Source: SG-bin7 sp964498095 (GTDB lineage Bacteria > Bdellovibrionota > Bdellovibrionia > Bdellovibrionales > SG-bin7). Taken from it: DNA of 64,000 nt. The notes beneath the pieces were generated by a model, which was not told the DNA's origin, searched no databases, and saw only the letters and a list, made by a program, of their open reading frames with translations. Position 1 is the first letter of the stretch. Each line of letters begins with the position of its first letter. Below, in pieces: positions 35,247 through 43,539 of this stretch. The position numbers were made by a program, and so were the translations under genes. The DNA is taken from NCBI GenBank assembly GCA_964498095.1, contig CAZCFY010000011.1, positions 1-64,000 of the forward strand, read 5' to 3'.

Positions 35247-37664
35247 TTAGGCCGCAGATGCCGCTGCGGGTTCTCTGCCCTTTTTGCCGGATTTTGGGCC
35301 TTTTTTGCCTTTAACACCCTTCTTGTGATCCATAACGATGGAGAGAACTTCATCTAGGTTTTCAACAAGAACAAAGTTTAATTGCTTTTTGAGTTCATCT
35401 GGAATGTCAGTTAAATCCCGTTTGTTAGCAATCGGAATTATAACGTTGTGAATTCCATGATTAAGCGCTGCCAGCGCTTTTTCGCGAACTCCGCCAATCG
35501 GTAACACTCTTCCAGCGAGTGTTACTTCGCCCGTCATCGCATAATCTTTGCGTACCGGAGTATCGGTCATCAAACTGATAAGTGCGGTCGCAATTGTTAT
35601 TCCCGCTGACGGTCCATCTTTAGGAATGGCGCCGGCAGGAATATGCACGTGAGCATCATATTTATTAAACCAATCGCTATCGATATTGAGCGCTTCCGCA
35701 TTGGCGCGCGCATACGACATTGCGGCCCGTGCAGATTCCTTCATGACATCACCCATTTGGCCAGTGAGAACCAAATCGCCCTTGCCACGCATTTTGAGTG
35801 ACTCGACAAAAAGAACTTCGCCACCGACGGGTGTCCAAGCAAGACCGGTGGTAATACCAACCTGGTCTTCTTTCATTTTCTCGTCGCGGATGTATTTTGG
35901 CGCGCCCAGAAGATCGAGAACCATTTCTTTTGTGACTTCAAAAATTTTGTCTTTATCGCCTAACACAACCTTTTTCGCGAGCTTTCTACAAACAGAGCCA
36001 ACTTCGCGCTCAAGATTACGAACTCCCGCCTCACGCGTATAGCCGCCAATGAGGGTTTGTAGGGCGGCATCGTTGAAAACTACATGCTTTGGATCAAGAC
36101 CATTGGCTTCGATTTGTTTGGAAACCAAGTGTTTTTTTGCGATCAAGAGCTTGTCGTTTTCCGTGTAGCCAGGAATATTGATTACTTCCATGCGGTCTCT
36201 TAAGGCGGCGGGAATATTTTCTAGAACGTTTGCCGTCGCAATAAAGAGAACCTTACTTAAATCAAAGTCCACGTTTAGATAGTTGTCTCTAAATGCAAAG
36301 TTTTGCTCGGGATCAAGAACCTCAAGCATCGCGGCACTTGGGTCACCACGATAATCCGAACCAAGTTTATCGATCTCATCAAGAACGACAACGGGATTGT
36401 TGGTCTCAGATGTTTTTAGCGCCTGAATGATTTTTCCCGGCATAGCGCCAACATAGGTGCGGCGGTGACCGCGCACTTCGGCCTCATCCTTCACGCCGCC
36501 AAGAGCGATGCGAAGGTACTGGCGGCCCATGGCGCGCGCAATACTTTTACCGAGCGATGTTTTTCCCACACCTGGAGGGCCACAGAAACAAAGGATCGGG
36601 CCCTTAAGGTTGTGTTGTTTTAACTTTCTAACCGCTAAGAATTCTAAAATGCGGTCTTTAACTTTATTAAGATCATAATGATCTTCGTTAAGAACTTTTT
36701 GTGCGTCTGTTATATCGAGTCTGTCCTCGCTGGTCTTATTCCAAGGAAGATCCACTAGCCAGTCAAGATAGGTGCGCACCATCGATGCTTCGCTGGCGTC
36801 TGGGTGCATGCGCTCCAAGCGATTTACTTGCTTCATGGCTTCCGCTTCAACGGCGGCGGGCATTTTGGCGTTTAGAATTTTCTCACGAACTTCGTCTACT
36901 TCTTCTTGGCGACTGTCTGCTTCGCCTAATTCATTTTTTATAGCGCGCATTTGTTCGCGCAAGAAGTATTCGCGTTGCGATTTCGACATTTCATCCTTGG
37001 CGGTATTGCGAATGCGGGCTTGCATTTGTAATACTTCAAGTTCGTTAGCTAGAATTTCATTTACTAAAGCCAGGCGTGCTTTTGGGTCCACGGTCTCTAA
37101 GACCTTTTGTGCTTGAGCAACGCCTAAGCCGATGTTGCTGGCAATAAGATCAGAAAGCCGGCCGGGTTCAGAAATATCATCAAGGACCAATAAAATATCA
37201 GGAGAAAGTGATTTGCCAAGAGCGATAATTTTTTCGATGAGCTCTTTAGCGTTTCGAATCATGGCTTCGTATTCGATGGATTCATGTTTTGTGTCGGGTT
37301 CAGCCAGTTTTTCTACTTCGACATGGAAGCAAGGATTGGTGCGTACGAAGTTTGTGATTTTTCCCTTCGTAACTCCTTGAATGAGAATTTTAACTCGTCC
37401 GTCGACAAGTTTTCTCATGCGCATGATCATCGCGATCGTGCCGACCGTGTAGATCGACTCCTTGCTAGGATTCTCTTCGAAAACTTCGCGTTGCGAAGCT
37501 AAGAAAATCATGCGGTTGTTGGCTAATGCTTCTTCGACCGCCTTGATCGAGGCCTCGCGTCCTACATACAGTGGCAAGATCATGTATGGAAAAACGACGA
37601 TGTCTCTGACTGGCAAGAGAGGGAGGTTGGCTGGTATCTCTATCTCTTTATTCTCAAAATTCAT
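35247..37664 (-). CDS. lon: ATP-dependent protease Lon
   Basis: Lon degrades damaged and regulatory proteins. At 805 residues it has the N-terminal LON substrate domain, the AAA+ module with Walker A GPPGVGKTSLGKS near residue 355, Walker B VVLDEIDKLGSD, and the protease domain with catalytic Ser in KDGPSAGI and Lys in GVREKALAALNHG. The C-terminus has a Lys/Gly-rich tail. TTGGGG precedes the ATG. A clear terminator follows. Two DksA-family genes lie upstream on the same strand. Confidence 0.97.
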   Translation of the reverse strand: MNFENKEIEIPANLPLLPVRDIVVFPYMILPLYVGREASIKAVEEALANNRMIFLASQREVFEENPSKESIYTVGTIAMIMRMRKLVDGRVKILIQGVTKGKITNFVRTNPCFHVEVEKLAEPDTKHESIEYEAMIRNAKELIEKIIALGKSLSPDILLVLDDISEPGRLSDLIASNIGLGVAQAQKVLETVDPKARLALVNEILANELEVLQMQARIRNTAKDEMSKSQREYFLREQMRAIKNELGEADSRQEEVDEVREKILNAKMPAAVEAEAMKQVNRLERMHPDASEASMVRTYLDWLVDLPWNKTSEDRLDITDAQKVLNEDHYDLNKVKDRILEFLAVRKLKQHNLKGPILCFCGPPGVGKTSLGKSIARAMGRQYLRIALGGVKDEAEVRGHRRTYVGAMPGKIIQALKTSETNNPVVVLDEIDKLGSDYRGDPSAAMLEVLDPEQNFAFRDNYLNVDFDLSKVLFIATANVLENIPAALRDRMEVINIPGYTENDKLLIAKKHLVSKQIEANGLDPKHVVFNDAALQTLIGGYTREAGVRNLEREVGSVCRKLAKKVVLGDKDKIFEVTKEMVLDLLGAPKYIRDEKMKEDQVGITTGLAWTPVGGEVLFVESLKMRGKGDLVLTGQMGDVMKESARAAMSYARANAEALNIDSDWFNKYDAHVHIPAGAIPKDGPSAGITIATALISLMTDTPVRKDYAMTGEVTLAGRVLPIGGVREKALAALNHGIHNVIIPIANKRDLTDIPDELKKQLNFVLVENLDEVLSIVMDHKKGVKGKKGPKSGKKGREPAAASAA

Positions 37665-37693
37665 TGTCTACCCCAAATAGTTATTTCAACGTT

Positions 37694-37721
37694 GTTATCT
37701 TCACAAAATTGTTCGGTTCAA
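37694..37721 (-). promoter_or_regulatory. Probable promoter of lon
   Basis: On the minus strand TTGAAC (37716-37721), a 16-base spacer, then GATAAC (37694-37699), about 30 bases before the lon ATG. This is a good sigma-70-like match; I see no heat-shock sigma consensus. Confidence 0.45.
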
Positions 37722-37775
37722 CGCTCTTGGGGCTTTAAGAAAAAGAGGTGCAGGCTAGTCCTGAATTAGTTTATT

Positions 37776-38135
37776 TTATGCATAGATCTGCTCTTCTTTT
37801 TCTTGAGCTAGCTTACAGTCTATACAAAGGCTCGCCACTGGTCGGGCTTTTAGGCGGTTATAACCAAGATTTTCCCCACATTCCTCACAGGACCCAAAGG
37901 TTCCTAGAGTAATTTTCTCGAGGGCTCGGTCAATTTTCGATACAAGAACGCGCTCGCGCTCAATCAATCGAATGCTTAGATTTCGATTGGTTTCTGACAT
38001 TGCGATATCTGCTTCGTCACCCGCAATGACTTGTCCGTCACGCGTTTCGATAGCAAACGAGCGCTTTTTATTTAGCAAAGCTTCGCGCTGCCGGAGTAAT
38101 AATTGATGAAGACTCTTGAGTTGTTCTTGGCGCAT
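37776..38135 (-). CDS. dksA: DksA/TraR-family RNA polymerase regulator with intact zinc finger
   Basis: DksA binds the RNA polymerase secondary channel and works with ppGpp. The protein has 119 residues. It has a coiled coil with the tip motif DEADIA (Asp40, Asp43, Ala45, the DxxDxA pattern), then the four-Cys zinc finger CEECGENLGYNR ... CIDC. I chose the ATG at 38135 with GGAGG upstream, not the GTG four codons earlier. The leader has a TTGACA promoter and a small hairpin beside the ribosome site. A zinc-less paralogue lies upstream. Confidence 0.92.
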   Translation of the reverse strand: MRQEQLKSLHQLLLRQREALLNKKRSFAIETRDGQVIAGDEADIAMSETNRNLSIRLIERERVLVSKIDRALEKITLGTFGSCEECGENLGYNRLKARPVASLCIDCKLAQEKEEQIYA

Positions 38136-38145
38136 TATATCCTCC

Positions 38146-38162
38146 ACCTCTATTACAGAGGT
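38146..38162 (-). promoter_or_regulatory. Leader hairpin next to the dksA ribosome site
   Basis: A 6-bp perfect stem (ACCTCT / AGAGGT, five-base loop) sits directly before GGAGG of dksA on the minus strand. The CCTC arm could also pair with the ribosome site itself. Confidence 0.35.
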
Positions 38163-38167
38163 TGTAA

Positions 38168-38197
38168 GATATATTTTTAGTCGGGTCGTTTTGTCAA
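38168..38197 (-). promoter_or_regulatory. Promoter of dksA with upstream palindrome
   Basis: On the minus strand a consensus TTGACA (38192-38197) is followed after 17-18 bases by ATATAT/TATATC (38168-38174). A 13-base palindrome, AGAGAAATTCTCT (38198-38210), abuts the -35 and could be an operator. Confidence 0.55.
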
Positions 38198-38276
38198 AGA
38201 GAAATTCTCTAAGCGCTCAAATCCACAGCAAAATATTAAAGTTGCATAAGAGTAAGACAATTTAATATTTGGACAC

Positions 38277-38657
38277 TTATTTAGCATAAAATTTTTTGCG
38301 CGCGTCGCGAATTTCGGCGCCTTCTATACTAAGAGTCGTCCAAGGAATCAGACGCAAGCGGTCTGCCTCGATGAACTCTTCGGTTTCTTCGCACACACCA
38401 AATGTTCCACGAACAATTCTTTCCAGGGCGTGGTCTATCTCGAACAGCAATTTTTGCGTGCGCTCTTGCGAAAGCAAAAGATTTTGCTCTTCGATAATCG
38501 AAAAAGTTTGGTCCGCTTCATCGCCGACAAGTTGCGGCCGGCTTAAGAAGGCCTTTTTCTGTTCGCGGGCGCGGTTAATTAAATCCGCCTTTATGGAGAG
38601 AAGCTTATCGCGACACTCCTGGACCAGTTTGTCTCTGCGTTTGTTTAGCATTTTCAT
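38277..38657 (-). CDS. DksA-like protein without a zinc finger
   Basis: This 126-residue paralogue of the next gene keeps the coiled coil and the tip as DEADQT (Asp46, Asp49, Thr51). The zinc site has collapsed: CEET replaces CEEC, and LSIEG replaces LCIDC, so only one of four Cys remains. Zinc-independent DksA2-type proteins are known in Pseudomonas. I chose the ATG at 38657, which has GGAAGGGGG upstream; the frame stays open another 37 codons without a ribosome site. It lies 141 bases upstream of dksA. Confidence 0.85.
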   Translation of the reverse strand: MKMLNKRRDKLVQECRDKLLSIKADLINRAREQKKAFLSRPQLVGDEADQTFSIIEEQNLLLSQERTQKLLFEIDHALERIVRGTFGVCEETEEFIEADRLRLIPWTTLSIEGAEIRDARKKFYAK

Positions 38658-38926
38658 ATTAACCCCCTTCCTTAGGTTTTTGGCCTTCCATGGCCACGCC
38701 TTTGATGGCGTATCATCCTTGATTACGACCAACAGCCAGCAGCTATTGGTGCTAGTAGGACGGGACAATTTGGGATTTGGGTTAATTATTTTTTACGGGA
38801 ACGGAGGGGACGTTAAGTAGAGATGGGCGTGAGCGCCGGAAGTGATAGCGTTCGTTAATTCACCAAACTGCGAAAAACCAAGCCACTAAAAACTAGAAAT
38901 GCCGACTATATGATTAAAGGAATCCC
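38658..38926 (-). other. Intergenic region upstream of the DksA-like gene
   Basis: About 270 bases between the end of the LpoA-like gene and the DksA-like gene. It must hold the promoter of the latter; no strong -35/-10 pair stands out. ACGCC / GGCGT with a six-base loop (38696-38711) is a small stem in the leader. No credible small gene was seen on either strand. Confidence 0.3.
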
Positions 38927-40891
38927 TTACGGTTTACGACTCGGAAGTACCGGCTGAATTTGCCCGTTATTCCCGGTAAACGCCACCACGGGGCGTGAGA
39001 TTTCGCGGTTCTTGCCGACGGCAAGAGGGCCAAAGGCGCCGGGTAAATCCTTGGCCTCACGTAAAGAAGCAATTACTCCGGTACGCGAATCGGCGCCGCG
39101 ATCTAAAACATGACGTAAGATGCGGCCGGTATCATAGGCTTGGATTTCAAAGACCGTCGGCTTTTGCCCAAAGACTTTATTAAATTCTTCATAAAATGGA
39201 TTTTTCTTAATTTCATTTTCTGAGGGTGTAAAGGCATCAACAAAAAGCGACGACTCCGCAAACGTCTGGCCGCGGACAAAAAATTCCGACGGCTTATTCC
39301 ACAAATTTGTACCCAACAAGCGAATGCCGCCCACATCATTATATTTTAACATCGAGGCCACTTGACCCAGTGCCAGAGTATCGTCGGGGATAAAAAGCGC
39401 TTCAAAATCAACGAGTGGTGGAATAATGTCTTCCGGCGGAAGATTGCGCTGGCTTACGCGCTTTTGCTTTTTCTCCCACTCCTTTAAACGTAATTTATAT
39501 TCCTCAATTCGGTCCTCGATATAAAAAGTTCCAACGAGACGCTGTATTTGACCCTTAAAATCACGCTCATTGCGCGGATAGGGTTGTGCGCCATTAATTT
39601 GTCCACCCCGGCGCGTGACTTCGTCCCAAAAAATATTGGCGTATTCTACGCCGTAAGGATCATTGGGATACAAGATTGCAAAACGATTAATGTTGTAATC
39701 TTCCATGGCCACGCGAACAAGTTCGCGGACATACATTTCGCTGGTAACGGAGTTTCTAAATACGGACTCACCAACTTCGGAGATTCCGGTTTTTTGCGAG
39801 AGATCAATGCTCGGCACACCTAATTCATCGGCTTTGCTGGCAATGGCCAGGGCTGTTTTGCTGGAGGCACTGCCAACGATAGCAATGGCGTGATCTTCAG
39901 TAACCAAACGTTCCACCGCGCGGCGAGCGGAGTCAGGATTTCCTTCACTATCAATTACCGCGAGCCGGTAATCAGATTTTTGTTTGCCGTAAATACCGAG
40001 ACCTAGCTGCAAGCCCATTAGAGTTTTCTTTCCGACTTGCGCGTACTTTCCGGTTAGAGGTACGACGACGCCAATGGTTTTTGCATCCACTATGCGGCGG
40101 GCATTAATTTGGTCCAAATAGCTCCGCGCCTTTTCTACAAGAAGACTTTGCGGAAACAAATCTACGATATTCAAAAAGTAATCGCGCGCCCGGGAGTAAT
40201 CGTGATCTTCGATATAATAAACACCGAGGCTATAGAGTGCCTGCGGCCGCAAAAAACGAAAGTCGGGTTGGCTAGCGATGAAATCAAGTTGCTTTATATC
40301 CAAAGAAGAATCAACCATGGCGAAAGCGCGGGAGCGTAATTGCTCTTTCTTGACGGTATCATCAGTGAGCTCTTCAAGTTTTACGATATAGCGGAGCATT
40401 TCTGTTTTATCACCAAGTTGACGATGAACTTCGACCTTCAGGTCATACATGGAAGTTAAAACAGGTTTTTGAATATCAGTTCGCTCTAACCCCTGATTTA
40501 AGAGCTGTGAAGCCTCGTCCCAGCGGCCCAAACTATTAAGTGAACGTGCGGCCCAATATAGCGCTTCCATTTCTCGCGGCGTGGAAAGTTCTGACTTAAC
40601 AACAGAAATAAAACTGTCGTATGCGGGTTCGTATTTTGCGGATTTAAAATATATTTCACCGCGGACAATGCGGGCATCCAAAGCCACATCGGTTTGCGGA
40701 TAATCATGGATTAACTTTTCAATTTTTTTGAGTGCCTTAGGTTTGGCATTAGCGGCTATATCCGCTTGGATGGCGTTATAAAGTTTGATGGCGGCTGGCG
40801 GTGCCTTTTGCGCTGGCTGTTTGGAGGGGACACTTGAACAGCCAATTACAAATAAAACTAAAAATGCCGCTATTCTTTTAATTTTTTCCAT
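38927..40891 (-). CDS. LpoA-like lipoprotein (TPR + periplasmic-binding domain)
   Basis: This protein of about 654 residues has a lipoprotein signal ending VIGC (Cys18). A helical TPR-type region covers about 30-255 (repeats such as YDYPQTDVALDARIVRGEIYF). A type I periplasmic-binding fold covers about 270-640 (IGVVVPLTGKYAQVGKKTL). This is the LpoA/PBP-activator or YraM layout, so it may activate a penicillin-binding protein in the periplasm; an amino-acid-sensor role cannot be excluded. Its ATG lies one base after the dnaJ stop, so it is at the end of the hemW-grpE-dnaJ unit. Confidence 0.8.
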   Translation of the reverse strand: MEKIKRIAAFLVLFVIGCSSVPSKQPAQKAPPAAIKLYNAIQADIAANAKPKALKKIEKLIHDYPQTDVALDARIVRGEIYFKSAKYEPAYDSFISVVKSELSTPREMEALYWAARSLNSLGRWDEASQLLNQGLERTDIQKPVLTSMYDLKVEVHRQLGDKTEMLRYIVKLEELTDDTVKKEQLRSRAFAMVDSSLDIKQLDFIASQPDFRFLRPQALYSLGVYYIEDHDYSRARDYFLNIVDLFPQSLLVEKARSYLDQINARRIVDAKTIGVVVPLTGKYAQVGKKTLMGLQLGLGIYGKQKSDYRLAVIDSEGNPDSARRAVERLVTEDHAIAIVGSASSKTALAIASKADELGVPSIDLSQKTGISEVGESVFRNSVTSEMYVRELVRVAMEDYNINRFAILYPNDPYGVEYANIFWDEVTRRGGQINGAQPYPRNERDFKGQIQRLVGTFYIEDRIEEYKLRLKEWEKKQKRVSQRNLPPEDIIPPLVDFEALFIPDDTLALGQVASMLKYNDVGGIRLLGTNLWNKPSEFFVRGQTFAESSLFVDAFTPSENEIKKNPFYEEFNKVFGQKPTVFEIQAYDTGRILRHVLDRGADSRTGVIASLREAKDLPGAFGPLAVGKNREISRPVVAFTGNNGQIQPVLPSRKP

Positions 40892-40892
40892 T

Positions 40893-41852
40893 TTACTTTG
40901 CCTTACGAATCCGCGCCGCCCGCTCTTTGAAATCGGAAATGAGTGCGTAGGCGGAATCATTTATTCTTAGATCTTTTAAGACCCTTAGCTGATTTTCATC
41001 AAGATCCTTGGGAATGTCTATGAGGATTTTTATTAGCATATCGCCCGGCGGCTCGCCGCCAAGTCCAGGAAAGCCTTTATCCTTAATGCGAAGCACCTGG
41101 CCCGAACGCGTGCCTTTGGGAATTTTAAGTGACACTGTTCCATATAGCGTTGGCACTTCTTTTGTTGTCCCGCTGATAGCGTCTAAAAATGTAATCGGAT
41201 ATTCCATGCGAATATTATTTTCGTCGCGCACAAAAACCGGATGGTCCTGAAAATTTATGACGACGTATAAGTCACCGGGATTTTCGCCGTTGGGGCCGCA
41301 ATCACCTTCGCCGGTTAATTTTAGTTTTTGCCCGTGACGAACGCCCGGGGGAATCGTGACTTCAAGTTTTGAAGGCTCACTGCGTGTACCCTTTTGGCGG
41401 ACAAAAGAAATTACCTTTTTTGTGCCGTAGGCCGCTTCTTCGAAAGTTACATTTAAAGTATAGCGTAGATCAGCACCCTTTTTTTGGCGGCCTCTGGCGC
41501 CCATGTCTGGGCCCGGCGCCCCTCCCCAAAAATCACCAAAAAAATCACCAAATAAATCTTGGAAGGACGGAATATCTTGTTCGGAAAACCCTTGTGAGAA
41601 ATCATATTCTTGGGCTTTTGACCGAGAGGCAAAAGGATTTGCCGAAACACGATCGAACTCAGCTCGCCGGCCGGCATCACCCAAAACGTGATAGGCCTCT
41701 GATATTTCTTTAAACTTTGATTCTGCCGCCTTATCTCCAGGATTTTTATCCGGATGGTATTTCATCGCTAGCTTGCGGTAAGCCTTTTTAATTTCTTCTT
41801 GTGAGCTGCTTTTTGTTACTCCGAGAAGGGAGTAATAGTCCTTACGTTGCAT
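40893..41852 (-). CDS. DnaJ-family co-chaperone, type II (no zinc domain)
   Basis: About 319 residues. The J domain has YYSLLGVTKSSSQEEIKKAY and the HPD motif in YHPDKNPGD, a Gly/Phe-rich linker (FGDFFGDFWGG), then the two C-terminal substrate domains. No CxxCxGxG repeats are present, so it is CbpA-like, not classic DnaJ. It stimulates a DnaK partner, which is not in the window. The start at 41852 overlaps the grpE end by 11 bases; an upstream Met at 41885 is inside grpE and unlikely. Confidence 0.9.
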   Translation of the reverse strand: MQRKDYYSLLGVTKSSSQEEIKKAYRKLAMKYHPDKNPGDKAAESKFKEISEAYHVLGDAGRRAEFDRVSANPFASRSKAQEYDFSQGFSEQDIPSFQDLFGDFFGDFWGGAPGPDMGARGRQKKGADLRYTLNVTFEEAAYGTKKVISFVRQKGTRSEPSKLEVTIPPGVRHGQKLKLTGEGDCGPNGENPGDLYVVINFQDHPVFVRDENNIRMEYPITFLDAISGTTKEVPTLYGTVSLKIPKGTRSGQVLRIKDKGFPGLGGEPPGDMLIKILIDIPKDLDENQLRVLKDLRINDSAYALISDFKERAARIRKAK

Positions 41853-42360
41853 CAGCGGGCGGTGGAGATTGTTTTTTGGTCGCAACGACGACTTGGGCGG
41901 GTCTAATTAATTTATCATGTAATTTATAAGCGCGTCGAAAAACGCGGGTAATTATTCCTGGCTCAACGGAATCGGACTCTTCGCTACTAAGGGCTTCGTG
42001 AACCATAGGATCAAAGGGTTTACCTTCCGACGGAACTTCGTTAACGCCAAATTGTTCAAATATAGTTTTCATTTGTGTGCGGATAAGCTCCATGCCCTTA
42101 AAGAAAGGATCGTCTGAAGCTCCTTTAAAGGAAGTAATTGCCCGCTCAAAATTATCGTTAACGGCAAGTAGCTCAACCAACAAACGTTCGTTGGCATACT
42201 TTAAATACTGAGAACGTTCTTTGATGGCATTTTTGCGATAATTATCAAATTCCGCATGCAAATAGAGGTAGTCGCTTTTGGCTTTTGCTAGCTCTTCCGC
42301 CATAGGTGTTGCTGCTCCCGGGGTCGCTTCGTCTTTAGGTGAGTTGTTATTTTCTTCCAC
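41842..42360 (-). CDS. grpE: Nucleotide exchange factor GrpE
   Basis: 172 residues. A disordered acidic N-tail is followed by a long helix (KSDYLYLHAEFDNYRKN) and the beta domain ending with the family pattern EPGIITRVFRRAYKLHDKLIRPAQVVVA. GrpE releases ADP from DnaK. The start is a GTG at 42360 that overlaps the hemW stop by one base (TAGTG). A typical grpE position would be beside dnaK, which is missing here. Confidence 0.93.
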   Translation of the reverse strand: MEENNNSPKDEATPGAATPMAEELAKAKSDYLYLHAEFDNYRKNAIKERSQYLKYANERLLVELLAVNDNFERAITSFKGASDDPFFKGMELIRTQMKTIFEQFGVNEVPSEGKPFDPMVHEALSSEESDSVEPGIITRVFRRAYKLHDKLIRPAQVVVATKKQSPPPADAT

Positions 42361-43526
42361 TAGGTAAAATTATATTCTAAGCAGTCGGAAGTAAATAAAA
42401 TATGCGAGAACACCTGATTGCTTAACAGACGGCCATTTGGAGTAAGTTTCCAATGAGTTTCGGTCTCTTCAATTAGTTTAGATGGCAATAAAGGTCTTAA
42501 GCGTGAGGCTAATAAAACCTCACAAGAGTCCCCGTATTTTCGCCGCACAGCGCCTTTTGGAATTCCAGAGTGGGTCCGCAAAAAAGTATGGCAGAAATCA
42601 GTTAAGGATTCTTCTTTACTTAGAATTTCTACCTGGGATGACGGCAAGTCCCCAATCCCCATCTTCGTAACCTGGTCGATATAAGCATCCATTGATTTTG
42701 GATTCCAAAATCTCTTTCCCCAGTTGGGGCCGTTAAAATAAGAATGTGCGCTTAGGCCTATTCCCCAGTAGGAGTCGTCTTGCCAATAAAGGCAGTTGTG
42801 ACGGCTGTGTTTACCGGGTAACGAAAAATTAGAGATCTCGTACTGTTCGTAGCCCCGACCGACGAGTTTAGATCGCATTAATTCAAACATTTCGAGTTCA
42901 ATATTTTCCTGCGGACGATTTTGTTGCAGGGGATGCCCGACGGGGATTGTCAAGTAATACGGACTCACATGGGGCGGTTCAAATGTTAACAAAGTTTCTA
43001 AATCTAGACTAAGGTCGCTAAGCATTTGACCCGGTAGCGCAAATAAAACGTCGACGCTGAAATTTACTTTAGCGCTGCGTAATTGGCGCAGAGTTTCCAT
43101 CGTGTCTTCTGCCGTGTGTTTGCGGCCGATGAGCTTCAGAATGCGATTGGACATGGTTTGAGCGCCGACGCTAAAACGGTTAAACCCAATGGCAACAAGA
43201 TCCTTAATCTTGTTGTCTGAAATCGTGCCGGGATTTATTTCTATCGTGACTTCGGCATCGGGTCGAATATTAAATCCTTGGCTAGTAATCTCAGAAATTA
43301 TTGAGGATAATTGTTGAGGCTCCAATAAACTAGGAGTGCCACCGCCAAAATAAAGTGTGTCCAATTCGCGAAAGGGGACTTCGGGTGAGCGCCGCTGAAT
43401 TTCTTTTTTCAAAGACTGTAAATAGTTATCGGCCGGGATTGTTTCGTCGAACTTATATGTGGCAAAATCACAATAAGGACAGCGCTGCAAACAATAAGGT
43501 ATATGAACGTAAATTCCACAAGCCAT
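42360..43526 (-). CDS. hemW: Heme chaperone HemW (radical SAM, HemN-like)
   Basis: 388 residues. The radical SAM cluster is CxxxCxxC at Cys12, Cys16 and Cys19, near the N-terminus, then YFGGGTPSLL and EINPGTI. The HNCLYW motif later marks the HemW branch instead of true HemN. It is likely a heme-binding chaperone. The start is well fixed because the cluster is so near. Its ATG lies only 13 bases from the divergent M16 gene ATG, and no ribosome site is visible. Confidence 0.88.
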   Translation of the reverse strand: MACGIYVHIPYCLQRCPYCDFATYKFDETIPADNYLQSLKKEIQRRSPEVPFRELDTLYFGGGTPSLLEPQQLSSIISEITSQGFNIRPDAEVTIEINPGTISDNKIKDLVAIGFNRFSVGAQTMSNRILKLIGRKHTAEDTMETLRQLRSAKVNFSVDVLFALPGQMLSDLSLDLETLLTFEPPHVSPYYLTIPVGHPLQQNRPQENIELEMFELMRSKLVGRGYEQYEISNFSLPGKHSRHNCLYWQDDSYWGIGLSAHSYFNGPNWGKRFWNPKSMDAYIDQVTKMGIGDLPSSQVEILSKEESLTDFCHTFLRTHSGIPKGAVRRKYGDSCEVLLASRLRPLLPSKLIEETETHWKLTPNGRLLSNQVFSHILFTSDCLEYNFT

Positions 43527-43539
43527 TGAGAGAGCTTTT

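Noticed and set aside
38296..38820. 174-codon frame antisense to the DksA-like gene
   Set aside because: It mirrors codon bias of the opposite gene and has no ribosome site or recognisable motif.
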